Both the position numbers and the translations under genes were made by a program. The notes beneath the pieces are model-generated. The model ran no database searches. It saw only the letters and a program-made list of their open reading frames with translations, and was not told where the DNA came from. Of a DNA stretch of 64,000 nt, positions 29,813 to 38,256 are shown in pieces. Origin of the DNA: Alteromonas sp. KUL42 (GTDB lineage: Bacteria; Pseudomonadota; Gammaproteobacteria; Enterobacterales; Alteromonadaceae); contig NZ_BJKK01000013.1 of the NCBI RefSeq assembly GCF_006538325.1, positions 1 through 64,000 on the forward strand. Reading direction: 5' to 3'. Each line of letters begins with the position of its first letter. Positions within the stretch are counted from its first letter, which is position 1.

Positions 29813-30136
29813 ATGAATTCGTTATTTGTATATGGCACCTTGCGTCAAGGGTATCCCAATGAGCATATCCTGAAAAAAATTGGAGGCACTTTTCAAAATG
29901 CCAGCGTCAGAGGGCATTACGTAAATGCAGGGTGGGGTATCGAAATGGGCTGTCCCGCTTTAATCCTCAACGCCACAGGAAAACAGATAACGGGCCAGGT
30001 ATTTACTTCCACTAAATTAAACAATCACTTATCGCAGCTCGATGAATTTGAAGGTGACGAATATCGCCGAGTGATATCGCTGGTTAAACTTGAATGTGGC
30101 AAAGAAATTGAAGCATATATTTATGTCGCTTCATAA
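29813..30136 (+). CDS. Gamma-glutamylcyclotransferase-like (AIG2/GGCT) protein
   Basis: The 107-residue protein has the substrate-binding YGTLRQGYPN motif at the N-terminus and the catalytic glutamate region LDEFEGDEYRR near residues 80-90, both standard for the GGCT/AIG2 fold. It probably releases 5-oxoproline from a gamma-glutamyl compound. The ATG at 29813 with TAAGGA seven bases upstream was chosen; a TTG one codon earlier is unlikely. It is coupled to the EamA gene upstream. The next 1.5 kb lacks genes. Confidence 0.9.
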   Translation: MNSLFVYGTLRQGYPNEHILKKIGGTFQNASVRGHYVNAGWGIEMGCPALILNATGKQITGQVFTSTKLNNHLSQLDEFEGDEYRRVISLVKLECGKEIEAYIYVAS

Positions 30137-30413
30137 ACGTAATACCGTTTTAGTTTACTTATTATGACATGAAAATGATACGTCAAAAATGGACCACTCA
30201 GCACTCATTTGAAATATTCAATTTCCTAAAATACGAAAAAATCTAGGGCTGTTAAAGCACAGCAATTATTTAATATTGATACCACTACATGTTCATAAAA
30301 TAGCAATTACCAAAGTTGGCTTTATATAAACTTAATAAAGTAACTTTCGTCCTAAAGGATGATTAACAACTTCAGGGTAAAAACTATTAAAACAGGTAAA
30401 TCACTGTTCGAGT

Positions 30414-30468
30414 GCTACGTAAATAAAAATTAAAAGTTACGACTATTATCCTACAGATTTTACGTAGC
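30414..30468 (+). repeat. 55-bp palindrome-ended repeat, copy A
   Basis: The ends are GCTACGTAAA and TTTACGTAGC, 10-bp perfect inverted arms around a 35-base middle. The right half contains TTATCCTACAGATTTTACGT, shared with copy B at 31326 except for two bases. Same length and orientation as copy B. Confidence 0.8.
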
Positions 30469-31324
30469 ATCACGATACTTAGTTTTAGTAAAAACAAGCA
30501 TCACGCATACATCTCATTTTAAAAATGCGCGTGCGGAAGCAGTAGACGCGCAGAAGCGCACCAGATTTTAATCTCGTTCACGTTACAGCAAAAACAACAT
30601 TCCTTAGCCACGCATAAAAGTATGTAAGCCATCACAGTCAACAAACTAACCAACAGCACTGACATCAACCACCCCAAACGCCCGTATTATTAATTACGCA
30701 TAATGTATATTATGTTAAATAAGATATAGAATTATGAAGGAGGAACACCGTTGAGTTACTTCAAACAAAGAACTAGGTGCACCATTACACTTTAAGGTCA
30801 AACAGATATGTCAGTAGACTAAAAAGTAGCTAAAATTTATATTTAGAATATCGTTATCCAAATTAATAAATTAAAATACGAGCGTTATTAAAATAATCAA
30901 TTAACTAGCCTAAACTTATCGTCATATTTAAATAACTAGCCTTTGTAAAATTTGAATTTATGATTAGAAATCTTATTAAACAGTCTTTATCTTGTTATGT
31001 TTGTTTCTACCGAGTTTGGTTTTGCTAACGGTTAGAAAAATAGAAATTCTTCTATATATGTAAAGCATTTAAATACCAAATAGTATTTATACATAGCGCT
31101 TATTTAAAAAAATTCATTTAATTGTGTATGTGAAAATATTTACCTTAGGTGTTGTAAAATAGATACTAGAAACAAGTTTATTAGACTATGTATCTGAGGT
31201 TTCAGCTTTGCCTACATTGCTATCTCATGCTGTTTTTAAGCTGTGCTAATACCACACTACTCAATTAAGGAGCCGTTTAGATCAGTCCCAAAAAGCTAGA
31301 ACGATGTGTATAAAAATCAGGCGT

Positions 31325-31381
31325 CGCTACGTAAAATCTGAGGCGAAATTAAGGGTGTTATCCTGTAGATTTTACGTAGCG
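31325..31381 (+). repeat. 55-bp palindrome-ended repeat, copy B
   Basis: Perfect 15-bp arms CGCTACGTAAAATCT and AGATTTTACGTAGCG surround a 27-base middle; the core 31326-31380 aligns end to end with copy A, 912 bases upstream. The asymmetric TTATCCT motif in the middle shows both copies have the same orientation. Could form a long hairpin or bind a dimeric protein. Confidence 0.85.
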
Positions 31382-31449
31382 CTCGCACATAAAGCGCTCA
31401 AAGAATACTCGTTTTTATAGTAAAAGGGATAAATCAGGCTTTTCATCGA

Positions 31450-31477
31450 AAATAACTGTTTATAAATACAGTTATTT
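31450..31477. promoter_or_regulatory. 10-8-10 inverted repeat upstream of the recombinase
   Basis: AAATAACTGT and ACAGTTATTT flank an 8-base spacer. The geometry fits a dimeric operator or a recombinase core site. The sequence ACTGTTTATAA within it recurs at 31580. Confidence 0.55.
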
Positions 31478-31598
31478 GTTGAATGGAGTAACGATATTTG
31501 TTCTACTTAGCGCTCGTAAGTGTTAGAGCGTACAGTCAGTATGTCCACATAATGGAGTAATAGACTGTGTGTTTTTATTACTGTTTATAAGAATAAGT

Positions 31599-31630
31599 TC
31601 ACGCATGATAACTGTAATTATCATGCGTGA
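31599..31630. promoter_or_regulatory. 13-6-13 inverted repeat abutting the recombinase start
   Basis: TCACGCATGATAA and TTATCATGCGTGA are perfect 13-bp arms with the spacer CTGTAA, ending 18 bases before the recombinase ATG. Tyrosine-recombinase core sites have arms of 11-13 bp with spacers of 6-8 bp, so it could be the target site, an autoregulatory operator, or an mRNA hairpin masking initiation. Confidence 0.6.
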
Positions 31631-31648
31631 AAGTGAAAAACGAAAGTA

Positions 31649-32728
31649 ATGAATAACCGCCAGAAACCACCGCATTCAATACCTTCAAATGCTCAGTTAG
31701 CCGTATCGGCTTCAACAGATGCAAGCGTAACTCGTTATTATCGTGATATTTTCTCTCGTTTACCACATAACACACAAAGAGCCTATATCAGTGATTACAA
31801 TGAATTTTCTGTGTTTTGTAGTCAGAAAAATTTGCCAGGTTTGTCTCAAAATTTCGACGAGAATGAAGTTTGTATTAAAGAGTATGTCTCAGAGTTATGC
31901 TTATCCCCACTCGCTTATAGAACCATAAAGCGTCGTCTATCTGCATTAAGTAAATTTTTAGGTATAGCAAATTTACCAAACCCAATTATTCGGTCTGCTT
32001 ATTTAAGAGACTTTATTCGCCTTTCGTTAATAGAAAATAGAAAGCTGCGTTTGTCACAAAAACAAGCCGTGCCACTAACCATTGAAATGTTGGACCAAAT
32101 AAACAATGCAATCATACCTGACTCATTGCTTGAACTTCGAGATTTAGCAATGATTAACCTCATGTTCGATGCGCTTTTACGTGCAGATGAGGTTGTACGT
32201 GTATGTCTTGAGGATTTATCACCTAAAAATAATACTTTACTTGTGGCTTCTTCTAAAAATGATCAAAGTGGTAATGGGCAATTTCGGTTTGTATCATCAA
32301 GTACTTTTAGTATGATTCAAGAGTACAAGCAAGAAGCTAATACCGATCCAAACACCAAGCTTTTACGAGAGCAAAATGATCCGCGAGCACTTACGCAAGG
32401 AATTTTGTTTCGCCGGCTTACAAGCCATAGAACTGCCCTACTCCCGCTTTATCAACGGCAAGGAGTCGGTTTATCTGGTGTGCTTAATTACTCAAGTGTA
32501 TATCGTATTTGGAAACGTATAGCATTACGCGCAGGTATAACTGAAAATATTACTCCACATAGTGGGCGGGTTGGTGGCGCGGTTTCTTTGGTGGAAGACG
32601 GTGCCTCTCTGCCAGAACTTCAATTAGCTGGAGGCTGGAAATCACCCGATATGCCGGGTCACTATACACGACAAGCCAGTGTAAAAAGGGGTGGTATGGC
32701 GAAGCTTTCTTTGAAGCATAAACGCTGA
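31649..32728 (+). CDS. Tyrosine-family site-specific recombinase/integrase
   Basis: The 359-residue protein has an N-terminal SAM-like core-binding region (about 35-125, NTQRAYISDYNEFSVFC) and a catalytic domain with all expected residues: R178 (LLRADEV), K203 (SSKNDQ), H304 and R307 (HSGRVGG), W330 in the second-histidine position (GGWKS) and nucleophile Y339 (HYTRQ). It lacks the integron-integrase-specific insert and the long arm-binding N-terminus of lambda-type integrases, so it is closest to XerC/D-like or plasmid and transposon recombinases. It stands alone, without excisionase or cargo genes, downstream of the palindrome-rich region. Confidence 0.9.
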   Translation: MNNRQKPPHSIPSNAQLAVSASTDASVTRYYRDIFSRLPHNTQRAYISDYNEFSVFCSQKNLPGLSQNFDENEVCIKEYVSELCLSPLAYRTIKRRLSALSKFLGIANLPNPIIRSAYLRDFIRLSLIENRKLRLSQKQAVPLTIEMLDQINNAIIPDSLLELRDLAMINLMFDALLRADEVVRVCLEDLSPKNNTLLVASSKNDQSGNGQFRFVSSSTFSMIQEYKQEANTDPNTKLLREQNDPRALTQGILFRRLTSHRTALLPLYQRQGVGLSGVLNYSSVYRIWKRIALRAGITENITPHSGRVGGAVSLVEDGASLPELQLAGGWKSPDMPGHYTRQASVKRGGMAKLSLKHKR

Positions 32729-32796
32729 TCAGATTTCAACAGATAGAGTACCCTTAAAACATTAAATTTCACTACATAGCAACGTAATTGGAACTG

Positions 32797-33318
32797 TTAT
32801 TCCTTTACTAATTCATTAAGATGCAAAACCATCCAACCATTAATATAAATATTTCGTGGCCGTCTGGCATCGTAAATAGCTCCTGATTTAACTAATTCAT
32901 TTATTTTATTTCTGTTAAGAACGAGATTATCAACACGGTAGTAGTTGCGAAGTAAAAGTGCCTTATCAAACTTCGCATGCTGACTTGGTGATACGGGTGT
33001 TGTATGAGCGATATTCCCTACTTTAAATGTAAGCGTATTACTATCAGCACTGAGGACTTTCATAGGAACATATCGAAATCGCGCATCCGAAGTTGGATCA
33101 ATAGCTCTATAATCAATATAGAAAAAATCATTCTTTTGAGGATTTGCCAATACTCGTTCTTTATCACTATTTTCTATTAAAGCGTTGCTAATAAAAAAGA
33201 GTGCAATAAAAAGAAAGCAAACAAGTTCGGCATGCTGCTTTAAAAGCACGCTGATTGCGTCAATCTGAAAATTGCCCCGCAAGTAAACGGGGCTATTATT
33301 AAATGGTAACGATGACAT
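32797..33318 (-). CDS. Hypothetical single-span membrane protein
   Basis: I do not recognise this 173-residue protein. One membrane helix is predicted near residues 32-48 (LVCFLFIALFFISNALI), with about 30 residues before it and a soluble part after it that contains FFYIDYRAIDP and IYDARRPRNIYINGWMVLHL. It may be periplasmic and membrane-anchored by orientation. Its 3' end faces the recombinase across 68 bases and its 5' end is 122 bases from the UspA-like gene, which is read in the same direction. Confidence 0.65.
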   Translation of the reverse strand: MSSLPFNNSPVYLRGNFQIDAISVLLKQHAELVCFLFIALFFISNALIENSDKERVLANPQKNDFFYIDYRAIDPTSDARFRYVPMKVLSADSNTLTFKVGNIAHTTPVSPSQHAKFDKALLLRNYYRVDNLVLNRNKINELVKSGAIYDARRPRNIYINGWMVLHLNELVKE

Positions 33319-33440
33319 ACTAACTTCCTGATTGTAGGTTCCACCAATACCTTAACGTTTATTTTGTAGCTTGTCGCCCAATCCTATAATTTCATATCAA
33401 AGAAGCATGTTTAATTTTTTAGAACTTAGCTCTATTTTTT

Positions 33441-33863
33441 TTACACCTTTACAGCTAATACGTCAGTTTTAACACCATGCAGTACAGCATTTGCTGTAGA
33501 GCCAAGTAGGAGTTTAAGACCACTTTGACCATGTGTACCAACCACAATGAGATCAGCGCCAATTTTTTCAGCCATATGATGAATTTCATCTGCAGGTGAA
33601 CCAATTTCAACGTTAACATGCGAATAAGGAATATCATGCCGAGCAGCTACATTCTTAAGAAGTCTAAGTGCTTGTTCACGTACTTCTTCAGAAAAGTCTT
33701 TTTCTAAAAACAGGCCATAGGGCTCCATGTTCGTCTGTGGGTAAGCCACATAAAGAAGGTGAATTTTGTGGTGGTTACCTGATATCGCAACCGCTTTTTC
33801 AACCACTAACTCGTAATCTGAATAAACGTCTATAGGAACTAATATGGTTTCATAGCCTTGCAT
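33441..33863 (-). CDS. Universal stress protein, UspA family
   Basis: The 140-residue single-domain Usp has the strand start YETILVPIDVYSDYELVVEKAV and the nucleotide-binding signature VVGTHGQSGLKLLLGSTANAVL (G-2X-G-9X-G-S/T), indicating an ATP-binding member. Such proteins support survival in stasis, anaerobiosis or oxidative stress. The start ATG has AGGAGA upstream (minus strand). Neighbouring redox genes suggest a respiratory-stress context. Confidence 0.92.
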   Translation of the reverse strand: MQGYETILVPIDVYSDYELVVEKAVAISGNHHKIHLLYVAYPQTNMEPYGLFLEKDFSEEVREQALRLLKNVAARHDIPYSHVNVEIGSPADEIHHMAEKIGADLIVVGTHGQSGLKLLLGSTANAVLHGVKTDVLAVKV

Positions 33864-34074
33864 AGGTTATCTCCTAGGATTTAATTAATCACGCGTGCTT
33901 ATTTATTTTTTTAAAACGGGACCGATGTTCCAGTTCATTTGTAGCAATACAATCATGACCTGCTTTATATAAATGTAGCGCATGTTCTTTAAAAATTTTT
34001 TGCGTTAAATCAATTGTTATAATCCATTCTAGTCCATACTTTGAATTGACCATCACTTTAGTAGGGACATGACT

Positions 34075-34557
34075 ATGAAATATTTTTTCTTATGCTTAAT
34101 GTTAATCTTACTTTTTGGCTGTGAATCAGATGCTCAATCTCCTCGAGGTTTCAGTCTTCCCGAAGGAAACGCCGAACGAGGACAAGTAGTTTTTGAAAAG
34201 TACCAATGTAATGATTGCCACAAAATCATTGGTGAAACTAAAAACGAGAATAGCCAGTATTTAGTAGTTAAACCTATTCCACTAGGAGGAAGCACTGGTC
34301 GTGTAAAAACCTATGCAGAGCTAGTAACAAGTATTATAAACCCTTCACACAAATTAACCCCTCGTCAGCCAGCTAGCTTTACTAGCGAAGACGGTGTTTC
34401 GTTTATGCGGGTAATCAATGATGAACTCACTGTTAGTGAACTTATTGATCTTGTTGCTTATTTGCAGCCGAAGTACAAAGTGTTACCCTACAGAACAAGT
34501 GACTACCGCCTTTACCAATTACGTATCCCTGGTGAAACTGAAGAAAGGAATAATTAA
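34075..34557 (+). CDS. Cytochrome c family lipoprotein
   Basis: The 160-residue protein has a type II signal with lipobox LLFGC (C16), so it is likely lipid-anchored, and a single haem motif CNDCH at residues 45-49. A possible distal methionine lies in FMRVINDELTVSELIDLVAYLQ, the usual last helix of class I cytochromes c. The ATG at 34075 is chosen since AGGGA lies seven bases before it; the ATG at 34069 is only one base from that site. It probably shuttles electrons in the periplasm. Its partner is not evident, though the cbb3 oxidase lies 6 kb away. Confidence 0.85.
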   Translation: MKYFFLCLMLILLFGCESDAQSPRGFSLPEGNAERGQVVFEKYQCNDCHKIIGETKNENSQYLVVKPIPLGGSTGRVKTYAELVTSIINPSHKLTPRQPASFTSEDGVSFMRVINDELTVSELIDLVAYLQPKYKVLPYRTSDYRLYQLRIPGETEERNN

Positions 34558-34575
34558 AAAGGAATATTTGAAATA

Positions 34576-34602
34576 AAAAGCGGTGGTCACACCGCTTTGG
34601 TT
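34576..34602. terminator. Hairpin between convergent genes, overlapping a stop codon
   Basis: AAAGCGGTG and CACCGCTTT form a 9-bp stem around GTCA between the cytochrome gene and the convergent GltB-like gene. The TGA stop of the minus-strand gene (34587-34589) lies in the loop region, so the terminator is partly inside the coding sequence. T-rich on the plus side. Confidence 0.65.
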
Positions 34603-36314
34603 TCCTTTTCTATTTCGGCTAACTGGCTACATGGCATAAAGCTATTTGAGTTAGCCTCTTGAATATGGAGTTTGAAACGGTCAGGAATATCATCTGTCAT
34701 GAAGCTTCCCGTTTTAACCAGTGGAAAAATTTCATCATAACGTGCAATACTGCACTGATTAATTCTTCTAAATATATGTGTTCTATTTAATTCACTGGTT
34801 TTAACGTGGCCCGTTGAGGAAAGAATGTCCATTAACGCTAGTACAGTTTTCTTGTGAAAGCGGTACACACGCTCGTATTTATCCTCAACATTAAGCCCTT
34901 TTGCTAACCTCTGATCTTGAGTTGCAACCCCAGTTGGGCACTTATTTGTGTTACAAGATAACGACTGAACACACCCCAGCGCAAGCATCATACCTCTCGC
35001 ACTATTGCAAATATCTGCGCCTAAACTAATATTTTTAGCCAACTGAAACGCCGTGATAATTTTGCCTGAGGCGATAATCTTCACTTTATCCCTCAATGCG
35101 TACCCTGTAAGACAATCGTCTACAAAGGCCAACGCTTCACGCAAAGGAAAGCCTATCGAATTTGTATATTCTAACGGTGCCGCTCCCGTTCCGCCCTCGC
35201 CGCCATCAACTGTTATAAAGTCTGGCGTTATTTGCTTTTCTACCATCGCTTTACACATAGCAACAAATTCACTTTTGCGACCTAGTGCCAACTTTATTCC
35301 TACCGGCTTATAACCACTTAACTCTCTTAATTCCTGAATAAAGTCTAACATTTCAAGTGGTGTTGAAAACGCCTTATGCCTTGGCGGTGAATCTACTTGA
35401 GTACCTGCTTCAACACCTCGGATTGCTGCAATCTCAGGGGTGTTTTTATATGCTGGTAAAATACCACCATGGCCGGGTTTAGCCCCTTGGCTCAACTTAA
35501 TTTCAATCATTTTAACGCTGTCTAACGTTGCTTTTTCCTGAAATTGCTTTTGGTCAAAACCACCGTCGTTACTTCTGCACCCAAAATAGCCCGTACCAAT
35601 TTGCCAAACAATATCGCCACCGTTTTCCAAATGATAAGGTGTCAAACCGCCCTCTCCAGTGTTGTGGAAAAAGCCGCCTTTAGCGGCCCCCCTGTTTAAA
35701 GCAAGAATGGCATTTTTTGACAAGCTACCAAAACTCATCGCACTTATATTTAACACGCTTGCGCTGTAAGGCTTTTTACAATCTGGTCCCCCAATAACAA
35801 CGCGAGGATCTTCATCCATATCGTCTACTTCACGCGCTGATAGCGAATGACCAATCCATTCGTAGCCATCTTTGTAGGTGTCGAGTTGTGTCCCAAAAGG
35901 TACAGTTTCTCTACTGTCTTTTGCGCGCTGATAAACGATGGCACGAAACATCCGCGATATGGGTGCTCCGCTGGTTTCCGTTTCAATAATGTATTGTTGA
36001 ATATAAGGACGGAGTGATTCTATTGACCACCGCGCGCGCCCAATCAATGGAAAATTACGCAATATAGCATGCTTTGTTTGAAAGGCATCGTGCACCGCCA
36101 ACCCCAGTAGCAACAAAGAAAGAACTAGTACCCACCAAACAGGTGACCACATCGATGCAACAGCCACATTGGTTAATGCAAACAAGCTAACACACAATAA
36201 AATAGTTGCTCTCATCAAATGTCCTTCTTGAAAGTGATAAAACGCGCTAATAATAATGCTTAATATCAATGTACCTTTACGTGCTAATAAAGTCATTAAT
36301 ACTGAGAGGTTCAT
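34587..36314 (-). CDS. FMN-binding glutamate synthase family (GltB-like) membrane protein
   Basis: The 575-residue protein carries two or three N-terminal membrane helices (residues about 10-75) followed by the glutamate synthase alpha/beta barrel. Recognisable blocks are SAMSFGSLSKNAILALNRGA, LSQGAKPGHGGILPAYK, VDGGEGGTGAAPLEYTN and the CNTNKCPTGVATQ cysteine region. The amidotransferase domain of true GltB is absent. It is therefore not a complete glutamate synthase; the real substrate of this widespread stand-alone family is unknown. It is convergent with the cytochrome c gene. Confidence 0.9.
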   Translation of the reverse strand: MNLSVLMTLLARKGTLILSIIISAFYHFQEGHLMRATILLCVSLFALTNVAVASMWSPVWWVLVLSLLLLGLAVHDAFQTKHAILRNFPLIGRARWSIESLRPYIQQYIIETETSGAPISRMFRAIVYQRAKDSRETVPFGTQLDTYKDGYEWIGHSLSAREVDDMDEDPRVVIGGPDCKKPYSASVLNISAMSFGSLSKNAILALNRGAAKGGFFHNTGEGGLTPYHLENGGDIVWQIGTGYFGCRSNDGGFDQKQFQEKATLDSVKMIEIKLSQGAKPGHGGILPAYKNTPEIAAIRGVEAGTQVDSPPRHKAFSTPLEMLDFIQELRELSGYKPVGIKLALGRKSEFVAMCKAMVEKQITPDFITVDGGEGGTGAAPLEYTNSIGFPLREALAFVDDCLTGYALRDKVKIIASGKIITAFQLAKNISLGADICNSARGMMLALGCVQSLSCNTNKCPTGVATQDQRLAKGLNVEDKYERVYRFHKKTVLALMDILSSTGHVKTSELNRTHIFRRINQCSIARYDEIFPLVKTGSFMTDDIPDRFKLHIQEANSNSFMPCSQLAEIEKETKAV

Positions 36315-36551
36315 CGATAATTGATAGATTTTCTGAGTTTGAATACGTCCGCGTTAAGCGCAATGGTTACGCATAACCAAAAGAGGTCAATGATTTAATC
36401 AAATAAATCAATGCTATAGACTTTTATCCGCCATTTGACGTCTAAGTTAAATATACGCTAAAAAAATATCATCATCGTATAATTCAATGTGGTATTCGAT
36501 TATGATGATGGCAAATGGAGCTTATCCAAAAATAATATCGAAGGGTAATTC

Positions 36552-38123
36552 ATGGAGTACGTATTTCTTCTTTTCGCATTCGCATGTGGTTTAACGGTTA
36601 AACTTATAGGTATTCCACCACTTGTTGGGTATCTGGTTGCCGGGTTTTTACTTAATTTCGCAGGGTATTCTCTTACCGATGAACTAACTCAAATTGCAAA
36701 TTTGGGAATAACTATCATGTTGTTTACCATTGGTCTTAAATTAAATCTAAGAGACCTAAGCCGCAGAGAAGTTTGGGCTGGTAGTATTTCTCATACGCTC
36801 ATTTGGGTTGGTGTTATAAGTGTCGTTGTTTATGGAATAAGTTCATTAGCTGCAAGCTATGTTGATGGGTTGTCTATGCAAAGTGCCATGTTAATTGCGT
36901 TTGCACTTAGCTTCAGCAGCACGGTATGCGTGGTTAAAGTATTAGAAGAAAGTGGTGAAAGTAAAACACGCCACGGTCGATTAGCCATTGGTATTCTTGT
37001 AATGCAAGATGTCTTTGCTGTTGTGTTCTTAGTTGCTGCAACAGGAAAGTTACCCTCTATTTGGGCTTTAGCTTTATTAGCCCTATTCCCTGCTATGCCG
37101 TTAATTAGAAAGATGATAAGTAAATCTGGCCATGGTGAGCTTCTGCCATTAACAGGCTTTATTTTAGCGCTAGGCGGTTATCACTTATTTGAGTTAGTTA
37201 ATATTAAAGGTGACTTGGGTGCACTGGTCTTCGGAATTTTGATAGCTCAACATGAAAAAGCCTCTGAGCTGGCAAAGTCGTTATTGAGTTTTAAAGATCT
37301 CTTCTTAATTGGATTCTTTCTTTCAATAGGACTCACTGCCCTGCCCGACATAACCATGGTCATATTAGCTTTGGTATTTTGTTTATTTATACCACTAAAA
37401 GCGGCGCTATTTTTCAAACTCTTTACCTCGTTGCGACTTCGCGGTCGTACCTCATATTTAAGTAGTTTGGTGTTATCTAATTACAGCGAATTTGGCTTGA
37501 TTGTGGGGGCACTTGCCGTATCACTAGGTTTATTAGGTAGTAGTTGGTTAGTTGTTATCGCACTCGCCGTTTCGCTTTCGTTTGTATTTACCAGCATTTT
37601 ATATAAGAGCTCTCATTCTCAGTACAACCGTTATAAAAATAAAATAAAACGCTATGAAAAAAGTCGTCGATTGAAGGAAGATATCTACCCGACTTTACAC
37701 AACGCTCAGTTTTTAGTGCTGGGTTTAGGTCGAGTCGGTCGTGGTGCGTTTAATGCATTAGCTAAGCTCACTGAAGTAAATGTTTGGGGTATGGATGCTG
37801 ACAGCGTGAAAATTAAGGAATTGCAAAACGAAGGACTGAATGTAATTTGCGGTGACGGAGAAGATATCGATTTGTGGGACAACCTAGACATCCACGATGT
37901 TCAATTGGTGCTGCTTGCACTGCCTTCTATACAAGATGCTATCAATATCTCAAAACAGCTAAAGAATGCTGGTTACCTCGGCAAAATAGCGGCCATTGCA
38001 CGGTATGAAGATGAAGTTGATTCTTTGTTGGAAAATGGCGTAGACAAGGTCTTTAACTTCTTCACTGAAGCTGGGCTTGGTTTCGCGGAAGAAAGTATGG
38101 CGTATGCACAATCACAGGCGTAA
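36552..38123 (+). CDS. CPA2 monovalent cation/proton antiporter with TrkA_N domain
   Basis: About twelve membrane helices (residues 1-355) form the Na+/H+ exchanger fold, for example LVGYLVAGFLLNFAGYSL and FALSFSSTVCVVKVLEESGE. They are followed by a cytoplasmic Rossmann NAD-binding RCK/TrkA_N domain from about residue 375 (QFLVLGLGRVGRGAFNAL). The layout matches KefB/KefC/YbaL-type potassium-efflux proteins, but the length of 523 is shorter than KefB/C (about 600). The start ATG follows GAAGGG. No KefF/G partner is adjacent. Confidence 0.9.
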   Translation: MEYVFLLFAFACGLTVKLIGIPPLVGYLVAGFLLNFAGYSLTDELTQIANLGITIMLFTIGLKLNLRDLSRREVWAGSISHTLIWVGVISVVVYGISSLAASYVDGLSMQSAMLIAFALSFSSTVCVVKVLEESGESKTRHGRLAIGILVMQDVFAVVFLVAATGKLPSIWALALLALFPAMPLIRKMISKSGHGELLPLTGFILALGGYHLFELVNIKGDLGALVFGILIAQHEKASELAKSLLSFKDLFLIGFFLSIGLTALPDITMVILALVFCLFIPLKAALFFKLFTSLRLRGRTSYLSSLVLSNYSEFGLIVGALAVSLGLLGSSWLVVIALAVSLSFVFTSILYKSSHSQYNRYKNKIKRYEKSRRLKEDIYPTLHNAQFLVLGLGRVGRGAFNALAKLTEVNVWGMDADSVKIKELQNEGLNVICGDGEDIDLWDNLDIHDVQLVLLALPSIQDAINISKQLKNAGYLGKIAAIARYEDEVDSLLENGVDKVFNFFTEAGLGFAEESMAYAQSQA

Positions 38124-38197
38124 TTCAGATCTAAATGCGAACAATGGCTGTATTGAGAAACGTTATCGTTTGTAAGTGCATGTTATATAAAGAATTT

Positions 38198-38226
38198 TTG
38201 ACAAGTGCATGCTTTCAAACTACACT
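38198..38226 (+). promoter_or_regulatory. Likely sigma-70 promoter of the bacterioferritin operon
   Basis: A perfect -35 TTGACA (38198-38203) is 17 bases from TACACT (38221-38226). The nine-base sequence AAGTGCATG occurs twice (38174 and 38203), 29 bases apart, overlapping the -35, and could be a regulator site. Confidence 0.6.
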
Positions 38227-38256
38227 TATCTTAAATACGTAAATAGGGTTTTCACA

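Larger units (their letters stand above)
30137..31648. other. 1.5-kb AT-rich gene-free region with palindromic repeats
   Basis: No open frame of 60 codons or more is present on either strand, while the DNA carries two 55-bp repeats (30414 and 31326), several smaller palindromes (30699-30714, 31450-31477, 31511-31530, 31599-31630) and short direct repeats (AATGGAGTAA at 31482 and 31551; ACTGTTTATAA at 31455 and 31580). A strong Shine-Dalgarno AAGGAGG at 30737 is followed at proper spacing by a TTG and only 14 codons, which looks like a decayed gene start. The composition differs from the flanking core genes, so the stretch with the recombinase downstream looks horizontally acquired. Confidence 0.75.

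Noticed and set aside
30414-31381. The two 55-bp repeats as integron attC sites
   Set aside because: Length and imperfect palindromy are near the attC range, but neither shows a GTTRRRY / RYYYAAC core pair, and the recombinase lacks the integron-integrase insert.
30414-31381. CRISPR array
   Set aside because: Only two repeats, 912 bases apart, without regular spacers or cas genes.
34587-36314. A true glutamate synthase large subunit
   Set aside because: It lacks the N-terminal glutaminase domain and has membrane helices; only the synthase barrel is shared.
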